Below, one piece after another: positions 21,044 through 23,493 of a DNA stretch of 23,493 nucleotides. This DNA comes from a virus. Under the pieces are notes generated by a model that was not told the DNA's origin, did no database searches, and worked only from the letters and a program-made list of their open reading frames with translations. The stretch is from the IMG/VR virus record IMGVR_UViG_3300017564_000017, positions 1 through 23,493 of that record; one strand, 5' to 3'. Position numbers and translations under genes: made by a program. The number at the start of each line of letters is the position of its first letter. The stretch's first letter is position 1.

Positions 21044-21175
21044 TTACGTCGCGGAACGAAGCCCCGGCGTTTCCTATCGACCGAAACCCGCGACGGTTAC
21101 ACGACGCTTTTGATTGTAGTACACCGATACACTTATGTAGCCCCCGACCAATGATAGTATATGGTGCGACACACC
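21020..21175 (+). repeat. 156-bp imperfect duplication, copy 2
   Basis: The same segment as 17761-17916: end of upstream gene, intergenic region, type B promoter and first codons of the next gene, all at the same spacing (141 bases from repeat start to ATG in both). Confidence 0.85.
21121..21175 (+). promoter_or_regulatory. Type B promoter-start cassette, copy 5
   Basis: ACACCGATACACTTATGTAG is followed by AATGATAGTATATGGTGCGA and CACACC. The first T of TTATGT is 28 nt upstream of ATG 21161. Confidence 0.8.
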
Positions 21176-21547
21176 AACCCCGACGACGAATCAACGTTCG
21201 AACAACCAACCCCGGAAGCCCGTGCCGACGCGTACGCCGACGCCCCGTCGCAAGACACCTTCGACGCTATCGTCGACGCCGTCGAACGCGAATACGCGGA
21301 AGCCGACCACGACCCGGCGACGACGACGGTGCTTACCCCGGTCGGGCTTGCCGCCCGCCTTGCCGCCGACGCGGTCGGGTTCGACGCGACGTCTATGATC
21401 GGCTTTGACCGCGACGACGAAGTCAAAGTGCCGTACGATTCGTTCGAACAAGACGACCCCCACGCGACGCCTATGCCTACCGCCGTCGTATGGGCGTTCG
21501 GAAGCGGGGCCTTCGCCGCCGCACGCAAGGCGTTAGGGAACGAATGA
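21161..21547 (+). CDS. MVRHT-family unknown protein (128 aa)
   Basis: The cassette supplies MVRHT, then the protein diverges (NPDDESTFEQPTPEARADAY). Residues 30-72 contain helices (DTFDAIVDAVEREYAEAD, VGLAARLAADAVGFD), and the C-terminus has AVVWAFGSGAFAAARKAL. No family is recognised. The stop overlaps the next gene (ATGA). Confidence 0.6.
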   Translation: MVRHTNPDDESTFEQPTPEARADAYADAPSQDTFDAIVDAVEREYAEADHDPATTTVLTPVGLAARLAADAVGFDATSMIGFDRDDEVKVPYDSFEQDDPHATPMPTAVVWAFGSGAFAAARKALGNE

Positions 21548-21828
21548 AGCCCTTCGATTGGCTTCGACGTCGGGTGCGGGAAGCCGGGGCGTCGACGGAA
21601 GCCGACACCAAACGCGACGGGGCGTTTTCGTACAAGGCGGAATCGCACGCCTTCGGAATCGGCTTGTATTACGGCGTGCGGTCGGCGTCGGTGACGCCGT
21701 CGGGATACCCCGATCACCCCGACGTACAAGCCGAACAACCATACTTCGCGTTCGGGTACGTCGTCGGCGACGTCGTTCAAGCCGTGACGGTCGCGGGTAT
21801 CGTCTTCGTGCTTGCCGGTAGTCTTTAA
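21544..21828 (+). CDS. Small protein with C-terminal membrane segment (94 aa)
   Basis: ATG 21544 overlaps the previous stop (ATGA). The N-terminus is basic (MKPFDWLRRRVREAG), and the middle contains Gly- and Tyr-rich strands (HAFGIGLYYGVRSASV). Residues 67-92 form one hydrophobic segment (VVGDVVQAVTVAGIVFVLAG). No family is recognised. Confidence 0.6.
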   Translation: MKPFDWLRRRVREAGASTEADTKRDGAFSYKAESHAFGIGLYYGVRSASVTPSGYPDHPDVQAEQPYFAFGYVVGDVVQAVTVAGIVFVLAGSL

Positions 21829-21853
21829 CAATCCGAACGTTAAACGTCACCTA

Positions 21854-22051
21854 ATGGAATCACGCGTTAACTGTAATCGGTGCGGGTCGTTCGAACCTAT
21901 CGACCGCCGCGACGACGACCCCGACACGGTCGCCCGGTGCGGGTCGTGCGGCAAGAAGCATTCGACCGATTCGGTCTTCGTCGTCGACCCCGACCGGCGG
22001 TACGACCGCGACGAAGCGGGCACGCTTATCGACCCGCGAATCCCGAACTAA
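21854..22051 (+). CDS. Zinc-ribbon protein (65 aa)
   Basis: ATG 21854 is preferred over TTG 21812, since a TATA-like box (GTCTTTAAC) lies about 26-34 nt upstream of it. CNRCG (residues 7-11) and CGSCGKKH (29-36) give a two-knuckle zinc ribbon. The C-terminus is acidic (DPDRRYDRDEAGTL). It lies 4 bases before the large terminase gene and is probably cotranscribed with it. Confidence 0.65.
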   Translation: MESRVNCNRCGSFEPIDRRDDDPDTVARCGSCGKKHSTDSVFVVDPDRRYDRDEAGTLIDPRIPN

Positions 22052-22055
22052 GCGT

Positions 22056-23493
22056 ATGAGTGTATCGACGATTCAAGCGACCGACGGCACGCCGCTATAC
22101 GTTCCCGAAGGCGTCGGCGACCTATCCGAAGACGACGTCGAACGACTTCGCCGCGAAGGGCGGGTCGTCGACTTCGACGGCGGGGCGTTAGACGTCACGT
22201 GGGCGTTTTGGGAACCGCAACGGGAAGCCATACAAGCGGTGTATTCCGGCGATTACGATATCGTCGGCTTCGTCGCGGGCTACCGGTCGGGGAAGTCGGT
22301 GACGGGTGCCCGCGTCGTATGGCAAACCGCGTTAGACCCCCGCTTTGCCCCGACGCGGTCGCTTGCTATGGGTACGACGTACGCGGAAGCGAAAAAGACG
22401 ACGTACCCGGTGCTATTCGAAGAACTACCGGGGGCACCGCACGAAGAATTAGACCCCTTCTTGTACGACGGCGACCCGGAAAATTCGCCAATCGTTAAGA
22501 AGTTTTCAAAGCAAGACGGCACTATCACGCTTTTTAACGATAGCGTGGTCGTGCTTGCTTCCGCCGACAAGCCCGACCGGTACAAGGGCGGGAAGTTTTC
22601 GCTTGCGTGGTGTGACGAATTCGCACACTACAAGTCGAATCGGATACACGGGATTCGGAAGACGATTACCGAACGGTTCGACTTCGGCCCGCCCGCCGTT
22701 ATGGTCGTGACGACCACCGGGAACGGGCACAATCCCGCGCAAAAAATCTTAGAAGCGAACGAAGACGAAAATGGGAATCCGTTAGGGTCGCGGGTGAAGA
22801 CCGTCACGGCGTCGTCGTTAGAAAACCCGTTCCTGTCCCGTGACGACCGCGACCGGCTTCGTCGGACGCACGGGGCGTCGAAGGTGTCGCGGCAAGCGTT
22901 ACACGGGGCGTTCGAAGCCGCCGAAGGGCAAGTGTACCCCTTTTCGAAGCAAGCACACACGGTCGAATTACGGGCGACCGACGACGGGTACAAAGCGGTC
23001 GGCGACGGTCGGGTATCGGTGTCGTCGGATTGGCGGATATACGGATACGACGCGGGTTGGGCCGACCCGCGTGTGTTAATCGAAGTCGCCCGCACCGATT
23101 ACGGGCAATATATCGTCGTCGACGAATGGTACGAATCGAAGTCGCACGTCGCCGACGCTATCCGGTGGTTAGCCGATAATGACAAGCCGAAGGGTACGAT
23201 TTATTCGGAACACGAACCGGGGGATATCCGCAAGTTCCGCAAGCCGTCGCTTACGAATATCGAAGACCCGCCGTCGGGTTGGCGTGCGGGGAAGGCAAAG
23301 AAGGATATCGACCCCGGTATCGACGAAGTGCGGCACCGCTTGAAGCCCGACCACGACGACCGGTACGGCTTGCTTGTCGCCGACCGGTGCGAAAACCTAA
23401 TCGGGGAATTCCTATCGTACACGGAAGACGACGTCGGCGGAAGCGACGTCGACGACCACGCCTTAGACGCCTTACGCTATGCGATATATACGG
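22056..23493 (+). CDS. terL: Terminase large subunit (3' end outside window)
   Basis: 479 codons are visible and the frame is still open at the edge. The Walker A motif is GYRSGKS (residues 75-81). Walker B is FSLAWCDE (181-188, D187 and E188), and the coupling motif is TTTGNG (219-224). The RNase H-like nuclease part begins YGYDAGWADP (D332) and includes VVDEWY (D356) and DDHALDALRY (D466-Y475) near the visible end, as in other TerL proteins. TerL is the ATPase that pumps DNA into the capsid and cuts it. ATG 22056 is 4 bases after the zinc-ribbon gene. Codon use is extreme: all 31 Glu are GAA, all 10 Gln are CAA, and among about 30 Leu there is one CTG and no CTC. Confidence 0.9.
   Translation, partial: MSVSTIQATDGTPLYVPEGVGDLSEDDVERLRREGRVVDFDGGALDVTWAFWEPQREAIQAVYSGDYDIVGFVAGYRSGKSVTGARVVWQTALDPRFAPTRSLAMGTTYAEAKKTTYPVLFEELPGAPHEELDPFLYDGDPENSPIVKKFSKQDGTITLFNDSVVVLASADKPDRYKGGKFSLAWCDEFAHYKSNRIHGIRKTITERFDFGPPAVMVVTTTGNGHNPAQKILEANEDENGNPLGSRVKTVTASSLENPFLSRDDRDRLRRTHGASKVSRQALHGAFEAAEGQVYPFSKQAHTVELRATDDGYKAVGDGRVSVSSDWRIYGYDAGWADPRVLIEVARTDYGQYIVVDEWYESKSHVADAIRWLADNDKPKGTIYSEHEPGDIRKFRKPSLTNIEDPPSGWRAGKAKKDIDPGIDEVRHRLKPDHDDRYGLLVADRCENLIGEFLSYTEDDVGGSDVDDHALDALRYAIYT

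Overview
The window is part of the genome of a tailed virus or provirus of a halophilic archaeon. The proteins are very acidic (rich in Asp and Glu, poor in Lys and Cys). The recognisable genes are a phage-type terminase large subunit, tail and fibre proteins, and several archaeal-type information-processing proteins: a TFB-like factor, a PCNA clamp and an Hjc resolvase. Almost all genes are on the + strand. Many are joined by ATGA, TAATG or GTGA overlaps, and no GGAGG-type ribosome binding site is visible. The sequence strongly avoids CTG/CAG and CTC/GAG.

Layout. (1) 1-5674: tail module. It runs from a truncated tail protein and a tail-hub-like protein through an unknown structural protein to a row of candidate fibre or adhesin proteins: a PQQ-type beta-propeller, a collar-type fibre, a small beta-rich protein and a protein with YadA-head-like repeats. 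(2) 5676-6502: three small genes, the last a membrane-anchored coiled-coil protein. (3) 6499-7308: a leftward Hjc-like resolvase gene and a 333-base regulatory or origin-like region with iterons, hairpins and an AT-rich palindrome. (4) 7309-10173: a ribbon-helix-helix regulator, then an operon led by an unusual TFB-like factor (no zinc ribbon, probably three cyclin-like repeats, a C-terminal SAP-like motif), a zinc-ribbon microprotein and two unknown genes. (5) 10174-10574: a noncoding or degraded stretch with a frame-broken CxxC ORF. (6) 10575-14164: an unknown 380-residue protein, a small coiled-coil-like protein, a tRNA-Gln(TTG)-like gene, PCNA and three small genes. (7) 14222-22051: many short accessory genes. 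Several are zinc-ribbon proteins, one is an HNH protein, and one at 16942 resembles a terminase small subunit. (8) 22056 to the window end: terminase large subunit, still open at the edge. If the genome is circular or circularly permuted, portal, capsid and the remaining tail genes lie between the end and the start of this window.

The most interesting signal is the set of promoters. One motif, CACCGGCACGC followed by a T-rich box, lies 28-32 nt upstream of the starts of the resolvase, RHH, TFB and three other genes, and upstream of the tRNA-like gene. A second motif, CCGGTACAC-TTATGTAGC, lies exactly 28 nt upstream of five starts. It belongs to a longer cassette that also carries the start codon and the first codons (MVRHT). 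In a 156-base duplication the cassette even includes the end of the preceding gene. Neither motif has the usual purine-rich haloarchaeal BRE, and the virus encodes its own TFB-like protein. I infer a virus-specific transcription system in which accessory genes are mounted on portable leaderless promoter-plus-start cassettes. All functional assignments are from reading the sequence; no database search was run.
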